Shown here: piece by piece, positions 1 through 11,296 of the stretch
Layout of the letters: every line of letters starts with the position of its first letter
Position numbering within the stretch: the first letter of the stretch is position 1
Source: Gryganskiella cystojenkinii
Lineage: Eukaryota > Mortierellomycota > Mortierellomycetes > Mortierellales > Mortierellaceae
Length of the DNA: 51,224 nucleotides
Assembly (NCBI GenBank): GCA_015852425.1
Contig: JAAAIG010000193.1
Location: 1-51,224 of the forward strand
Reading direction: 5' to 3'
Translations under genes and position numbers: made by a program
Notes under the pieces: generated by a model
What the model was told of the DNA's origin: nothing
Database searches by the model: none
Seen by the model: the letters and a program-made list of their open reading frames with translations, nothing else

Positions 1-3000
1 TTCCAGCCACCGATTTTTATTCCACCAATGTCCAAAGTGAGCTTGGTGGCCACCGAGGAGAACATTGTCGCGTTGCACACGCGCACCCAGGAATTTTTAG
101 ACGGATCAGCCCAGGTGATGCTGATATTGGGCGATTCTGGAGCAGGGAAATCGACTTTTAACAGACATCTGGAGAACAAGCTCTGGGAAGAGTACAAGCC
201 GAAAGAGGGCTGCATCCCTTTGTTCATCAACTTGCCCGAGATTAACCATCCTCAACAGGATCTGATTGACAAGCAATTGCGGATCTACAAGTTTTCCGAA
301 TCTCACATCAAAGAGCTGAAGACCCACCGTCGGCTCCTGTTAATCTGTGATGGTTACGACGAGGCTCGGCTCAATGACAACCTCCACCACACCAATTTTT
401 TCGACAAGGCAAAACACCTGGATGTCAAGATGATGGTCAGTTGCAGAAGCACGTTTGTTGACAAGAACCATAGTGACCTCTTCAGTCCTCGAACTCGCGA
501 TCGATATCAAGCCACCAAATCCGACCAGTACACCGAAGCTGTTATCATTCCATTCTCCGAGGACCAGATCGAGGCCTACGTTCTCCAGTTTGTGCGAGAC
601 TCAGAGGTACACAGACTGGCTGGCGAAGAGCCTCTCTGGAGCACTGGAGACTACATGGACAAGCTGAGATCGGTCCCCAAGTTATTGGATCTGGTTAAGA
701 ATCCCTTTCTACTATCGCTCTCACTCAGAGCGATGCCAAGGGTAGTAGGGAGGGAGGTCGATCTGACCAAAGTCAAAGTAACTCGCCTGACCCTGTACGA
801 CTCCTTCATTGATGATTGGGTAGACAAGAGCCGACTTCGATTGAGAGAGCCTTCAGGCGAAATCGATCCCGCTTTTGAGCTCCTTCTGAAATATGGTTTT
901 GGAGAGAGCGTCATTGATTTTTCGAAGAATCTTGCTGCCGCCATCTATCATCAGCATAACGGAAATCCGGTGGTGGAGTACAGACCAAGACGCAATCAAA
1001 CAACGTGGAAGTGCGAGTTTTTTTATCCTGATCCCGAAAAAACACTCCTCTTGGCGTCAAGTCCGCTCTCTCGAGTCCATGATCAATATCGATTCATACA
1101 CCAGTCTTTATTAGAGTATTTTTACTCGCGATATGTGTTCGAAAAAGGTGCAGGCAACGACGCTCCATCTCAAGACCCCGAAGATATCTCCTGCCACCCA
1201 TTGAGCAAGCGACACCTTGTGAAGGAGTCATCGATCATTCAGTTCCTGGCCGAGTACGTTCAAGCCCATCCAAGTTTCAAAGCACAACTGGCTCAGATCA
1301 TTATGCGGTCCAAGACGGATGCTCAAGCCAGTCAAGCCGCCGCAAACGCCGTCACTATTTTGGTCCGCGCAGGAACTCGATTCCATGGAGTAGATCTGAA
1401 AGGCATCCGAGTTCCTGGTGCAGATTTGAGTTATGGCCAGTTTGATTGCGCTCAGCTGCAAGGTGCAGATTTGAGGAATGCCACACTTCGCCATATTTGG
1501 CTGCGTCACGCCGACCTAAGTGGCGCACAAATGGAAGGAGTAGAGTTTGGCGAGCTGCCCTATCTCCAGCGAGACAAGGAGATTCATTGCTCTGCGTACT
1601 CACTAGATGGAAAGGCATTGGCGATTGGCCTTCAAGACGGCGAGGTTGCTGTGTACAATACATCAACTTGGGCGGAAACTATTGTATTGAAAGTACACAC
1701 CCAAGATGTTATATGTATAGCTTATTCGCCCAGTGGCCATGAGATCGCAAATGGCAGTTACTACGACGAAACGGTACGGCTCTGGGATGTACGAACTGGT
1801 GCAGCTGGCCTTGTCTTGACTGGCCATGCCGACTGGGTTAAAAGCGTGGCATATTCTCCCAGTGGCCATCAGATCGCGAGTGGCAGTCATGATAAGACTG
1901 TGCGACTCTGGGATGCACGAACTGGCACAGTTGACCATGTCTTGACAGGCCATACCGGCTATGTTATCAGTGTGGCATATTCACCCGCTGGCCATCAGAT
2001 CGCAAGTTGCAGTGAAGACAGTACTGTGCGGCTGTGGGATGCACAAACTGGTGCAGCTTGCCATGTCTTGAATGGAACCAAGTGGATTAACAGTGTGGCA
2101 TATTCGCCCACTGGCCATCAGATCGCGAGTGGCAGCGACGACAAGACTGTACGGCTCTGGGATTCACAAACCGGAGCAGCTGGCCATGTATTGACTGGCC
2201 ATACCGGCTATGTTAACAGTGTGGCATATTCACCCACTGGCCATCAGATCGCAAGTTGCAGTGAAGACAAGACGGTGCGACTATGGGATGCACAGACTGG
2301 TGCAGCTGGTTTGGTGTTGACTGGTCATACCAAGTGGATTAACAGCATAGCTTATTCACCCAGTGGCCATCAGATTGCGAGTGGCAGTCACGATAATACT
2401 GTGCGACTATGGGACGCACAAACTGGAGTAGTTGGCCTTGCTATGGAGAGCCATACCCAAATTGTTACAAGCGTTACATGTTCCCTTGGTGGCCATCAGA
2501 TCGCTAGTGGCAGCAGAGATATGACTGTGCGGATATGGGATGCACAGACCGGTGCAGCGGGCCATGTCTTGACTGGCCATACCAGTTATGTTAACAGTGT
2601 GGCATGTTCACCCATTGGCCATCAGATCGCGAGTGGCAGTAATGATAAGACTGTACGACTCTGGGATGCACAAACTGGTGCAGCTGGTTTGGTGTTGACT
2701 GGCCATACCGACTCGGTTAAAAGCGTGACATATTCTCCCAGTGGCCATCAGATTGCGAGTGGCAGCTACGACAAAACTATGCGACTCTGGGATGCACAAA
2801 ATGGTGCAGCTTGCCATGTCTTAACTGGCCATACCGACCCGGTTAAAAGCGTGGCCTATTCACCCAGTGGCCATCAGATTGTGAGTGGCAGTGATGATAA
2901 AACTGTGCGACTCTGGAATGCACACACTGGAGCAGCTGGCCATGTCTTGACTGGCCATACCAGCTATGTTAACAGTGTGACATATTCACCCGCTGGGCAT

Positions 3001-3462
3001 CAGATCGCGAGTGGCAGCTCGGACAAGACGGTGCGACTATGGGATGCACAAACTGGTTCAACCTGCCATGTCTTAACTGGCCATAGCGACCCGGTTAAAA
3101 GCGTGGCCTATTCACCTAGTGGCCATCAGATCGCGACTGGCAGTGAAGACAATACTGTGCAACTGTGGGACAAGGATACAGGTCGATGTCTGGCGGTGGT
3201 CAGAGACCCCCCTGGCGCCGTCTTTAGCCTTTCATGGAGATCAGACGATGATGGCAGTTATTTTACAACTGGCTGTGACAGTGGCTCGGTGTCTATGTGG
3301 GAAGTTTCCGAAAACATAGACGACATTCAAGTGCGCCTAGTTTGGAACTCTGCGCAGAATAGTCTTGTTCTGTCACGCGCGTCTATTGGAGGTGTACTTG
3401 GCCTGAGCGAGTCCAACATTCGATTATTACAGCAGCGGGGGGCAGTGAGGGCGACCATATAA
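1..3462 (+). CDS. NACHT-pentapeptide-WD40 receptor-like (NLR-like) protein, 5' partial
   Basis: The first ATG is at 28, but the frame is open to base 1 and the residues before that ATG look like normal coding sequence, so the gene probably continues upstream; the ttccag at 1-6 could be a splice acceptor. From the ATG at 28 the protein is 1144 aa. A P-loop GDSGAGKST lies at about residues 35-43 and a Walker B-like LLLICDGYDEA at about 103-113, which is the NACHT-type STAND NTPase pattern. A short pentapeptide-repeat segment (A-D-L-x-x pattern) follows at about 455-505. About 14 WD repeats then fill the C-terminus, enough for two seven-bladed propellers. Fungal proteins of this architecture act in non-self recognition, heterokaryon incompatibility or symbiont sensing; that role is inferred here. 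The body has no intron. The N-terminal effector domain is not visible. Confidence 0.88.
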   Translation, partial: FQPPIFIPPMSKVSLVATEENIVALHTRTQEFLDGSAQVMLILGDSGAGKSTFNRHLENKLWEEYKPKEGCIPLFINLPEINHPQQDLIDKQLRIYKFSESHIKELKTHRRLLLICDGYDEARLNDNLHHTNFFDKAKHLDVKMMVSCRSTFVDKNHSDLFSPRTRDRYQATKSDQYTEAVIIPFSEDQIEAYVLQFVRDSEVHRLAGEEPLWSTGDYMDKLRSVPKLLDLVKNPFLLSLSLRAMPRVVGREVDLTKVKVTRLTLYDSFIDDWVDKSRLRLREPSGEIDPAFELLLKYGFGESVIDFSKNLAAAIYHQHNGNPVVEYRPRRNQTTWKCEFFYPDPEKTLLLASSPLSRVHDQYRFIHQSLLEYFYSRYVFEKGAGNDAPSQDPEDISCHPLSKRHLVKESSIIQFLAEYVQAHPSFKAQLAQIIMRSKTDAQASQAAANAVTILVRAGTRFHGVDLKGIRVPGADLSYGQFDCAQLQGADLRNATLRHIWLRHADLSGAQMEGVEFGELPYLQRDKEIHCSAYSLDGKALAIGLQDGEVAVYNTSTWAETIVLKVHTQDVICIAYSPSGHEIANGSYYDETVRLWDVRTGAAGLVLTGHADWVKSVAYSPSGHQIASGSHDKTVRLWDARTGTVDHVLTGHTGYVISVAYSPAGHQIASCSEDSTVRLWDAQTGAACHVLNGTKWINSVAYSPTGHQIASGSDDKTVRLWDSQTGAAGHVLTGHTGYVNSVAYSPTGHQIASCSEDKTVRLWDAQTGAAGLVLTGHTKWINSIAYSPSGHQIASGSHDNTVRLWDAQTGVVGLAMESHTQIVTSVTCSLGGHQIASGSRDMTVRIWDAQTGAAGHVLTGHTSYVNSVACSPIGHQIASGSNDKTVRLWDAQTGAAGLVLTGHTDSVKSVTYSPSGHQIASGSYDKTMRLWDAQNGAACHVLTGHTDPVKSVAYSPSGHQIVSGSDDKTVRLWNAHTGAAGHVLTGHTSYVNSVTYSPAGHQIASGSSDKTVRLWDAQTGSTCHVLTGHSDPVKSVAYSPSGHQIATGSEDNTVQLWDKDTGRCLAVVRDPPGAVFSLSWRSDDDGSYFTTGCDSGSVSMWEVSENIDDIQVRLVWNSAQNSLVLSRASIGGVLGLSESNIRLLQQRGAVRATI
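1831..3213 (+). repeat. Tandem 126-bp WD40-coding repeats (11 units)
   Basis: Eleven consecutive units start at 1831, 1957, 2080, 2206, 2332, 2458, 2584, 2710, 2836, 2962 and 3088. All are exactly 126 bp (42 codons) except the second, which is 123 bp because it lacks the His codon of the GH dipeptide. Units share blocks such as SPxGHQIASGS and TVRLWDAQTG almost unchanged at both DNA and protein level. They differ mainly at the two or three codons after GHT (DW, GY, KW, QI, SY, DS, DP) and at the residue pair before the conserved D of each blade. More degenerate blades flank the array on both sides. Confidence 0.93.
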
Positions 3463-3758
3463 GATGATATCCGATCTTACGGTTAAGCTAGAAAGATCAA
3501 AGAAGCCGTATTTGCATCATTCAAGTCTACAGTATTTATAAAAGGCAACGGCGCTACACAAGCTGTGCTCTTGATGAACAGATTTATTGAGAAAGGAAAC
3601 AACAAGAGATAAAAAAGAAGAATGAAGATGCTTTAGATTATGAATGAAAAGATGGTGGTATATGTACATGATAGATGTGCTTTGAGAAAGAAGAGAAAAG
3701 TGCAAAAGCGTAAGGAAAAATAGAAGAAATAATTTTTTTTCTTGGGACCGAGAGGTTT
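3463..3758. other. Convergent intergenic region
   Basis: This is a 296-bp AT-rich spacer between the 3' ends of the WD40 gene and the glycosyltransferase-lyase gene. It should hold both 3' UTRs. No further gene or structured element is visible. Confidence 0.5.
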
Positions 3759-6700
3759 TTACTCCACCACACCAAGCATCCAAAATGGTGGGACTCCAGT
3801 CTCTGGCAAGGCGCCGCCAAGGGATTCTTTCAAGCCTTGATCATCCTTGACCAGGACTTCAAACACGTTCGCCTCCAACCCAAGATCGCCCCATTCGAGC
3901 ATCCCATCGTTAGCTGGGTTAAAAGGCTTGGAGATCTCGCCGTTCTTGTTGCGACCACTGTCCTTGCTTGTCGTCGTCGTAGAATCATCGTCTTCGAGGG
4001 TCAAGATCTTTCGGGGAGGAACGTGATCGTAGGCTGTTCGGGCCGTGTACAAGAGAGCATCCATGGTCACCTTACGGTGACCTGAAGACCGGTAATGACT
4101 CTGACGGACATAGTTGCGGACAATGTCGCCAAGACGGTAACCACGCTTGGACCGATGTCTCCACAGATCTGGCGCGGATTCCATACCGGCGTTGTTCACC
4201 ATTCTTGTCAGCAAGGTCCAATACTGAAGGTTCAGGGTAGAGTAACGCTCCGTCAACTCTGCAACAGAAGCTATTGGCTCGGCACCCTCGGGAACCATTG
4301 GCGGCGTTGACGAGGCTTCCTGTCCACCCTTCACGCTACGTGAGTCAGTACCTTCAGATGAACCCTGTCGAGGAACCTTGCGCTGGAATTCGTCTTCGTC
4401 GTCGGACGGGTTCTCAACCTGGCTATCATATGCAGGCATACTATCCTTGTTCGACATGACAGCGTCCTTGAGCATGCCACCCAGATCCTTGGGTCGGCTG
4501 ATGGATTGGTCCAGACTGAGATCCAGTTCGTCCGATTCCTCATCGAGGTACATACCGGCCAATTCTTGACCAGAGACATCAGCGGCGGATCCGCCAGGTT
4601 GCAATAGACCCGCCATGGATTGACGAGTCGCAAAGGCGTTCTCGAATGGCATCTTGATTTTCCCATCTTGGATCACCATAAACTGACGACCAACACGCAT
4701 ACGACAGCGGTTAACAACACGCAAGAACAATCGAACATCATCCGTGATCGCGGCCAGGGCTGCGACGTGAAGGTCCATGAACGAGGACCGATGATCTCCC
4801 TGTTTGGCATAGGTAATACCCTCGGGTGAGTTGACGAGATGCTCCAACCAGGTTGAGAAGACCAAGTTCAGTTGGATGTACTCGTTCTGGGTCAAGACAT
4901 GGATCCGGTGCAACATCCGAACGGCATCTAAGAATGCGGGCATAGTATCGGCCTTCAAGAGATCCTTGGGAATCGTGAGCAACGGGCGAGAGTTGAGTGC
5001 GCCTTCCTTCTTGGGGATCACGCGAGGGAGACGGTTGAGGGCTGGGAATGAATATCCATGATCCAAAAGGTATCCTGTATCCTCAGTCGTGGGATGGTTT
5101 GCAACATGTTGGTCGTGCTCCTGCAACAAGGTCGTGCGAACAATGTTGGCGGCCGCACGAGCAAACGTTTCGTTTCCAGTAAAGTAGTGTGCTAGTGTGA
5201 GCGTCGTCACCTCGTTATAAAGTCCTTGAAGAGTGATCACTTTCGAGGCTCCATCCTCACTGATGGGGATCGAGGAAGAAGCAGGCACGATTGGCTTTCC
5301 TTGGTTGTCGGCGGGTAATAGGATCAAGTCTTCCGCAGAGGCCTTCTTCAAGAGATTGACGCGGGTTGACAACACCTGACAGGCCTTTGACTGAAGCTCC
5401 TGAACCATCTGCGAGACACCAAGTTCGCCGATCCAGTATTTTTGACGATTTGACATGAGAATATCATCCTTGTATACCAACAGATCGTGGGACCGGAACG
5501 ATTTGCGTGCGATTCGCTCATCAATGCCATCGATAAGATCTTGAATAGCCAAAAGACGATTGTAAGCACGAATGGCGGCCGATTGACGAGTATTCTCTTC
5601 CTGAGATCGCTTGCCAGAGAAAAGACGGAAGACCCAGCCAATGGTCATAAAGTCGGCCTTGTCTGGTGTTGGATCACGCTCCTTGGGTTCCCATGAGACG
5701 GATGGTTTGCTGATTTTACCACGTTCCAATGCCCCTAACCTCCAGAGAAGCTCCAGCTGATAAAAAGAAGAAACGAAATGGTTATTTTAGTTTTTAAAAA
5801 AATAATCCCTTAAATTCGGATGTCGCAAGTGCTCATAGCCACAATCCAGGAGATGGAACCATGTGCAAAAATTGTTCTTTCTTTTGAGAGCTTTTTTTTT
5901 TCTCTTTACCTTGGACCGACGCCCATAACGCATGTCGGGGTTGTAGACGTTATCGGCATCGTTCCTGAAGATGATTTGAGGTTCCTCCTTAGAATTGGGT
6001 CGGGTATCAACACCTTTCAAGAGCTGAGAGTTGTCGACGAGACGAGCCATGGGAACAACAAAGTACTTGATGGTTTCACCATGATCCTGAATCGCCCTCT
6101 TGATCTCTGCCATGGCGTTCTTAGTCATGAACGAATTGCCGTCAAAAGCAAAAATCCAGCGAGCGTCGACCTTGGTCTTTCCATGGTTGATGGCAATATT
6201 TCGACCGCCGTTCTAGATGCGTATAAAAATATTTGCTCAAGTATGTTAAAAAAAGTAAATATAATAATGACGAAAGAACTCTTGTGGCTGTGCTTGTCCG
6301 CCTAGACTCTTCCTCTTTTCTTTTCTTTATCTTCTAGAGCAGTGTAACGCCCCCTTTTGAGGCAAACCATACTGTCCAATTTCCTGCTTGCTCTTTGCTC
6401 CAGTGGCAACTACATGAAATGACTTTTCCTCACAGAAACTGCCTTTTTTTTTAAAAGAACACTTACATTGTTCATAGCATAGCGGTTCTTGTCGTGGTAT
6501 GTGTAATCGAGCACCCTGAGCTTGGCAACCTTGGAAAAGGTCGAGTAGTCGTCGGAAGAAAAGAAATCCGGCTCGGGGAAATCCTCGAGTTTGAAGTCCT
6601 GCTTGAGATATTCCTTCTCCATAAAAGGGATCCGAATATACTCTTGACGGTGGTGATCCAGCAGTTGGAGGATCGAGGACTCTGCCTGTTGGTCCACAAT

Positions 6701-7693
6701 CCTGTTCAGAACCCAGAGTTTCCGAGTCTTGTTGAACTCTGGCTCGTGTTCGAGAATAAAGCGAACGTTGGATAGGGTTTGACCGGGTCGATGACGAGGG
6801 GGGAGATCATTGCCCAAAATACGATAGAGAACGATCGATTCTGGGTCGAGCGCGGTTTTTGCCTCGTTTGGAAGGTCTACGTCGCCTACGACTGGCGTCG
6901 AGTCAGTCCCGTCTTGGACAGACGACGAGTCGTCGAGGTCGGTCTTGCGGTCATTTGTTGAGGGATCCCAAGAACCATCATTGGCTGGTTTGAGAGCGGC
7001 CTTTTCTCGCTCTCTCTCCTGTGCTCGTTGACGGTCTTGATCCAGTGGGTAGTCGTAGTCGTAGTCGTATCGGTGCCTGTCATGGTTGGTACTTTGACGA
7101 TGATCGACAGTGGAGCGGTGATCTCTCCAGAATGGAAGCGAGGGCTGGAGGTAGACGAGGGAGAGCAAGGCGATCAACCCCAGGAATGTGAGGTAACCAA
7201 GACCCTTTCGAGACAAAAGTCTCCTCCGAAGGGATCTTGCCCTGGATGATGAGGAATGAGATGCGTAGTAGATGAATTGCTTGTCGACGAGGGCTGAGGG
7301 AAGATCACTTTGAGTGCTGCTGTCGCTGAGGGTGTGATGGTGCCTTGAGGTGTGGCTGTGGTTGTGGATTCCAGAGTGATCATTTGTCCGAACGCCATTG
7401 ACGAGGGCTGCTGCAGAGGCTGCGACAGAGGCGAGGGTTGAGGGCCGGACGGCAGCGTTTGAGTTTGAGGCTGAATAGAAATTGCTGCTGCTGCTGAGGC
7501 TGTTGCTGTTATTGTTGGGGCTACTAGGGTGCATGGTAGTCGATTGCTGATTTGCTGGATGGTTGCTCCTCCGGGAATAGGGTGGTGGGTCCTGCGGGTG
7601 GACCATGCCAGGGAAGAGGGGAGGAGGGGAGGGCGAAGTGGATCTAGAGGACGCTGCCGATGAGCGATAGAAAGCTCTATTGGGAGTGCTCAT
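3759..7693 (-). CDS. Type II membrane glycosyltransferase-like / alginate-lyase-like fusion protein
   Basis: Three exons on the minus strand, 7693-6467, 6212-5910 and 5756-3759, join in phase 0 to give 1175 aa. The N-terminus is long, low-complexity and Ser/Pro/His-rich. A basic stretch (RRRLLSRK) precedes one membrane span at about residues 165-184, predicting a type II Golgi-type protein. Residues about 285-520 contain YRILGNDLPPRH, a WVLNRI segment, NGGRNIAINHG and FDGNSF, which resemble a GT-A glycosyltransferase core; I cannot name the CAZy family. From about 560 to 1060 the segments HYFTGNETFARAAANIVRT, DHRSSFMDLHVAALAAI and the late NLQYWTLLTRMVNNAG match the helical alginate lyase fold (PF05426-like). 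An acidic, Ser-rich insert separates the last two blocks. The role is probably synthesis or trimming of an acidic cell-wall polysaccharide; this is inference. Alternatively the lyase fold is non-catalytic. Confidence 0.8.
7049..7070. repeat. GTAGTC hexamer microsatellite inside the fusion gene
   Basis: About 3.5 copies of GTAGTC on the plus strand encode an alternating Tyr-Asp stretch at about residues 209-215 of the glycosyltransferase-lyase protein, just luminal of its membrane span. The same hexamer, in another register, occurs at 47971-48000. Confidence 0.8.
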
Positions 7694-9788
7694 TTATGAC
7701 ATGAAAAGGTGGCGAGGCTGCGAGGATTGGGATGAAGAAGAGACGGAACAAGTGAAGAGGAGGGTAATGGAGAGTGGAGAAGAGACACAGTCAGGTCCAA
7801 AGAAAAAGAAAGGGGAGAGAGAGAGGGTACAAAAGTCGGTCAGTTGGTCAGTTGGTCAACAAGGATTGAAGGAGAATGTAGAAAAGAAGAGTGCGTTGTT
7901 GATAATGAAGAGGGTTGGAGGTGGAATGCAGTAAACAAAGAGAGGGAGAGAGGAGGAATGCGATGCAATGTGATGAATAGAAGAAATGACGGGAAAAAAA
8001 GTAATGAAAGAAAGAGAGAGGAACAGAGAACAAAAATAGGGACCTGTTTTTTTTTACTTTTTTTATGTTTTTTGTGTGCGGTCCCACCGCTAAAAATACT
8101 TTCTTTTTCCAGGGATCTCTTTTTCTTTGTAAAAATTTCTTTTCTTCTTCATTTGATACCAGACTAACAGCGCACTGCACACCACAGCCATTATCTTTTT
8201 TTCTTTTTTTTTGGGCGAACAAAAGGTATCCTAGGGTGACCTTGGGGTTGAAATTGAAAATAAAAAAAGGGGGGGACGGAACAAAGGACTACATTTGAAA
8301 GATTGTCTAGAAAGAAAGACCAGCCACACTCGACGCAGTATCTCCAAAACGTTTTTAAAAACAGAAAAGAAATGACGCTTCCGAGGAAATGCATTCAACC
8401 AAGTCCGGGGATAAAAAGAGAAAGAAGCAAGAGACGGGGAGAAGGAGGCGCAAAGAAAAAGAAGGATTGGTAAAAGAACATTATGTCGTGTTGCGGAAAT
8501 ACCCCTAGAATAACAAGCAAAGCCTTCTTCTGTAGTTTGGCCATTCTTGATATTGTTTTGGCGAATGAGCACAAGAATGGGAAAAATGGGCACAGGGACA
8601 GAGCAAAAAAAACACAACGACATCAACAACAAGGAGGTGGAGGGAGGGGGCAGTGGCAAAAAGGGTCACGAACCGAATTGCTATCGCTCCGTTCGCGGCG
8701 TGTCCTCTTTTCCTACCTTGGTCGTTTCGTTTGGTCGAACAGAAAATTGCCGAGGGATGTGCCTGAAAGGACTGTGGGCAATGTTTTTAAAACAAGAGAA
8801 AGTTTATCAGTATCAGTCAGTCGAGGAATCGACGCGGATTTCGTAGTTATAGTTCGTCCACTTTGTCTATTCATCACGGTACATACTTCTTTTTCCGTAT
8901 GTCTACAACCACAAAAGATTGACGGTCGTGGACGAAAACTTCAGCTGTACACTGACCCCAAAAATAAACAAGAAAAGCTGCCGACGATTGTTGAAATTGA
9001 CAGAAACAGGAAAGAAGGTGAGCAGCAGGACTCTTCTTGGAGGTTGAAGAAAGTTGGTGAAGTTGACGGAAGAGTGAGCGGCAATGTTTTTATGAGAGCA
9101 AAAGAGGCAGGGTTGTGAGAAGAGGCTGTGAAAAAAAAATGCACAAGATAAGGCGAAGGGGCTGTGAAAGACAATGTAGAATTGCAATGAGAACCAGCAA
9201 ATGCAAAAGAGGCAGAATGAGGGATTGAATGTATGAATGACAAAGAAAGAAAGAGGAAAAAGAGGCGCGTGAAAGGAAGACAAAAGATAGGAATGATGAT
9301 GCCTTCGGCACCTCTTTACGCGAGTTCTCCCTGAGAACAAAAAAACAGTAAAGAATCGCTTTAATGGTGAATCCTTTCCTGTCCACTTTGGTCTTCGTCC
9401 CCCCCTTCTCCTTGGGATGGTTACCCTTCTCTCTCCTTGCCTTGAAGTTCTTTTGAGGTCCCTAGATCTCTCCTCTTCTGCTGCCACTCCGCATCGATGC
9501 ATGTGTCTGTCAATTTGTTCTGAGCCAGTGAGAGATTGGCATTTCTCTCGTCAGAGGCTCAAAAAAAAAAAATAGTGCGACGCCGCTTATTAGCCGCCGC
9601 TAGAGTATTGCCACTCTTCACTCATGTATCCATTGCCACCATTGCAAAACGAACCAGAGGCGGAGAGTTCACTTCTTGATCTTTTTCACCAAGGTCCAAG
9701 GCTGGGGTTTCTTGTGGGTTATTTATGAATATTGTACCGCGCCGCAGGTCGAGTGGGTCCTTTGGACTCAAAATACTCTCCCCTCGAC

Positions 9789-9812
9789 TTTTTTTTTTTT
9801 TTTTTTTTTTTT
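9789..9812. repeat. T24 homopolymer tract
   Basis: There are twenty-four consecutive T on the plus strand, inside the gene-free interval. It could be a simple-sequence tract or the poly(A) tail of an old minus-strand retro-insertion; no target-site duplication was recognised next to it. Confidence 0.85.
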
Positions 9813-11296
9813 GGTTTGGTCACCTCTCAGATCTGGTCTCGTTGGCTTTCGGCCAGGGCTACATCCTCGACCTCCCAAGTGAGCACGTTTTCTCTAGTTT
9901 CTATTTCGATGGAGATGGCTGAGAGGGTGACTATGTTCTGCCCTGCCTCTCCTCGCCCTGCTTTACAAACATAGAAAAAAATCATGCGCGACGACGCGTT
10001 GCGCCATCGCGAACAGACAAAAAAAGGGTCAACCAGAAAAAATCCCAGGGCTTTTTATCTACCTCCCCATGGTTGCAACGGATCGGATATGACTATTTTT
10101 AGTGACCCAGGGGTGGTGGAGTGCTCAACAACGACAACGAAAAGCACATCGTTACTCGACGCCTTTGTTTTGTATACTTGTGGTTTTTTTTTCTTTGTTC
10201 TTGTTCAGATTTTCATTTTGTGCCATCATTGAAGGCGCTTTCAATTTTTCAGCAAGGTCATTTTTCTCTGTCCCCTTCCTTTTTTTCTCTCCTTTTCTGT
10301 CCCCCTCTTTACTCTTTTTTTTTCTCTCTTTCTCTTGAACTACCGTTCCGTTGGTCTAACAGTCAAAGAAGGCAGTTGCAAAACCGTCGTGTGAGGTGCA
10401 ACATCCGTGCATGAAGAAGGCCGTTCAAGCTTTTTTTTTTTGGACCGATCGACAAACTTAAAAAATAACTACAATGAATTCAAACAAGAAACGGCAAATA
10501 ACCTGATGTACTCTTGGTGATTGATATCTATGATGATAACTACTGAGAGCAACGACTCTTTGTCCCTGTACAGATTCTCTGTGATTCTTTTTCTTCTCTT
10601 TTCTCGCGCGCCTTGGCTCAATCTCAATTGACTATCCGGCTATTCACCTGTTTCGCAGGGTATGTTTGTAGACTAATACTTATTATTATGATGCATACTG
10701 TCTATCGTAATGTACCATGACCGAGTTTCTTCTTTTTTTGAGAGCAGCCTCCGACAAGAAAAATGAAATGTAGCACATGTCGCCTTACTTGCAGCCACTA
10801 TGTCCTGGGAATCTGACACTCAAAGGCAGAGCCACGCTAAGTGACTAGATCGCCTGAGAAGTTTAATGAGCAAAAGAAGGGTCTACCCGTTTTCGAACGG
10901 CGGTTTCTTGAAACGAATAAAAACGCTTTGCGCTAGAAGAAAACAAAGGAAGCCAAAGTCTTTGAGCGCTGTGGCAATTACCGATATTTATTACATTTTG
11001 AAGCTTATTCATCACATTTATTTCATTATTGTGTGCAGCTTGGACCAAGGCTACACAAAATCATGGTGGCCAGGGGTACCCGATATTGTTGGCAAGGAAT
11101 GTTCAAATTGTGCTCGCAAATAACAGAACTAGGCGATACATGTGAAGGACTACTCGAGAGCAAATATGAAAAAAAAAACGAACAAACGCACAAAAATGAT
11201 CAAGCAAAGACGGCAGGGTGCAAATCAACAGAGAATAGGGCTTTGTTTGTAACTGTGTAAAAAATCAATAGCCTATCGGCTTAACTCATTTCAGCT

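Noticed and set aside
8483..9118. 211-codon plus-strand ORF in the gene-free island
   Set aside because: It overlaps an equally long minus ORF, its composition follows local purine bias, and it has no motif or splice support.
8903..9502. 199-codon minus-strand ORF
   Set aside because: Phe/Ser/Leu-rich translation of a pyrimidine tract, with no conserved feature.
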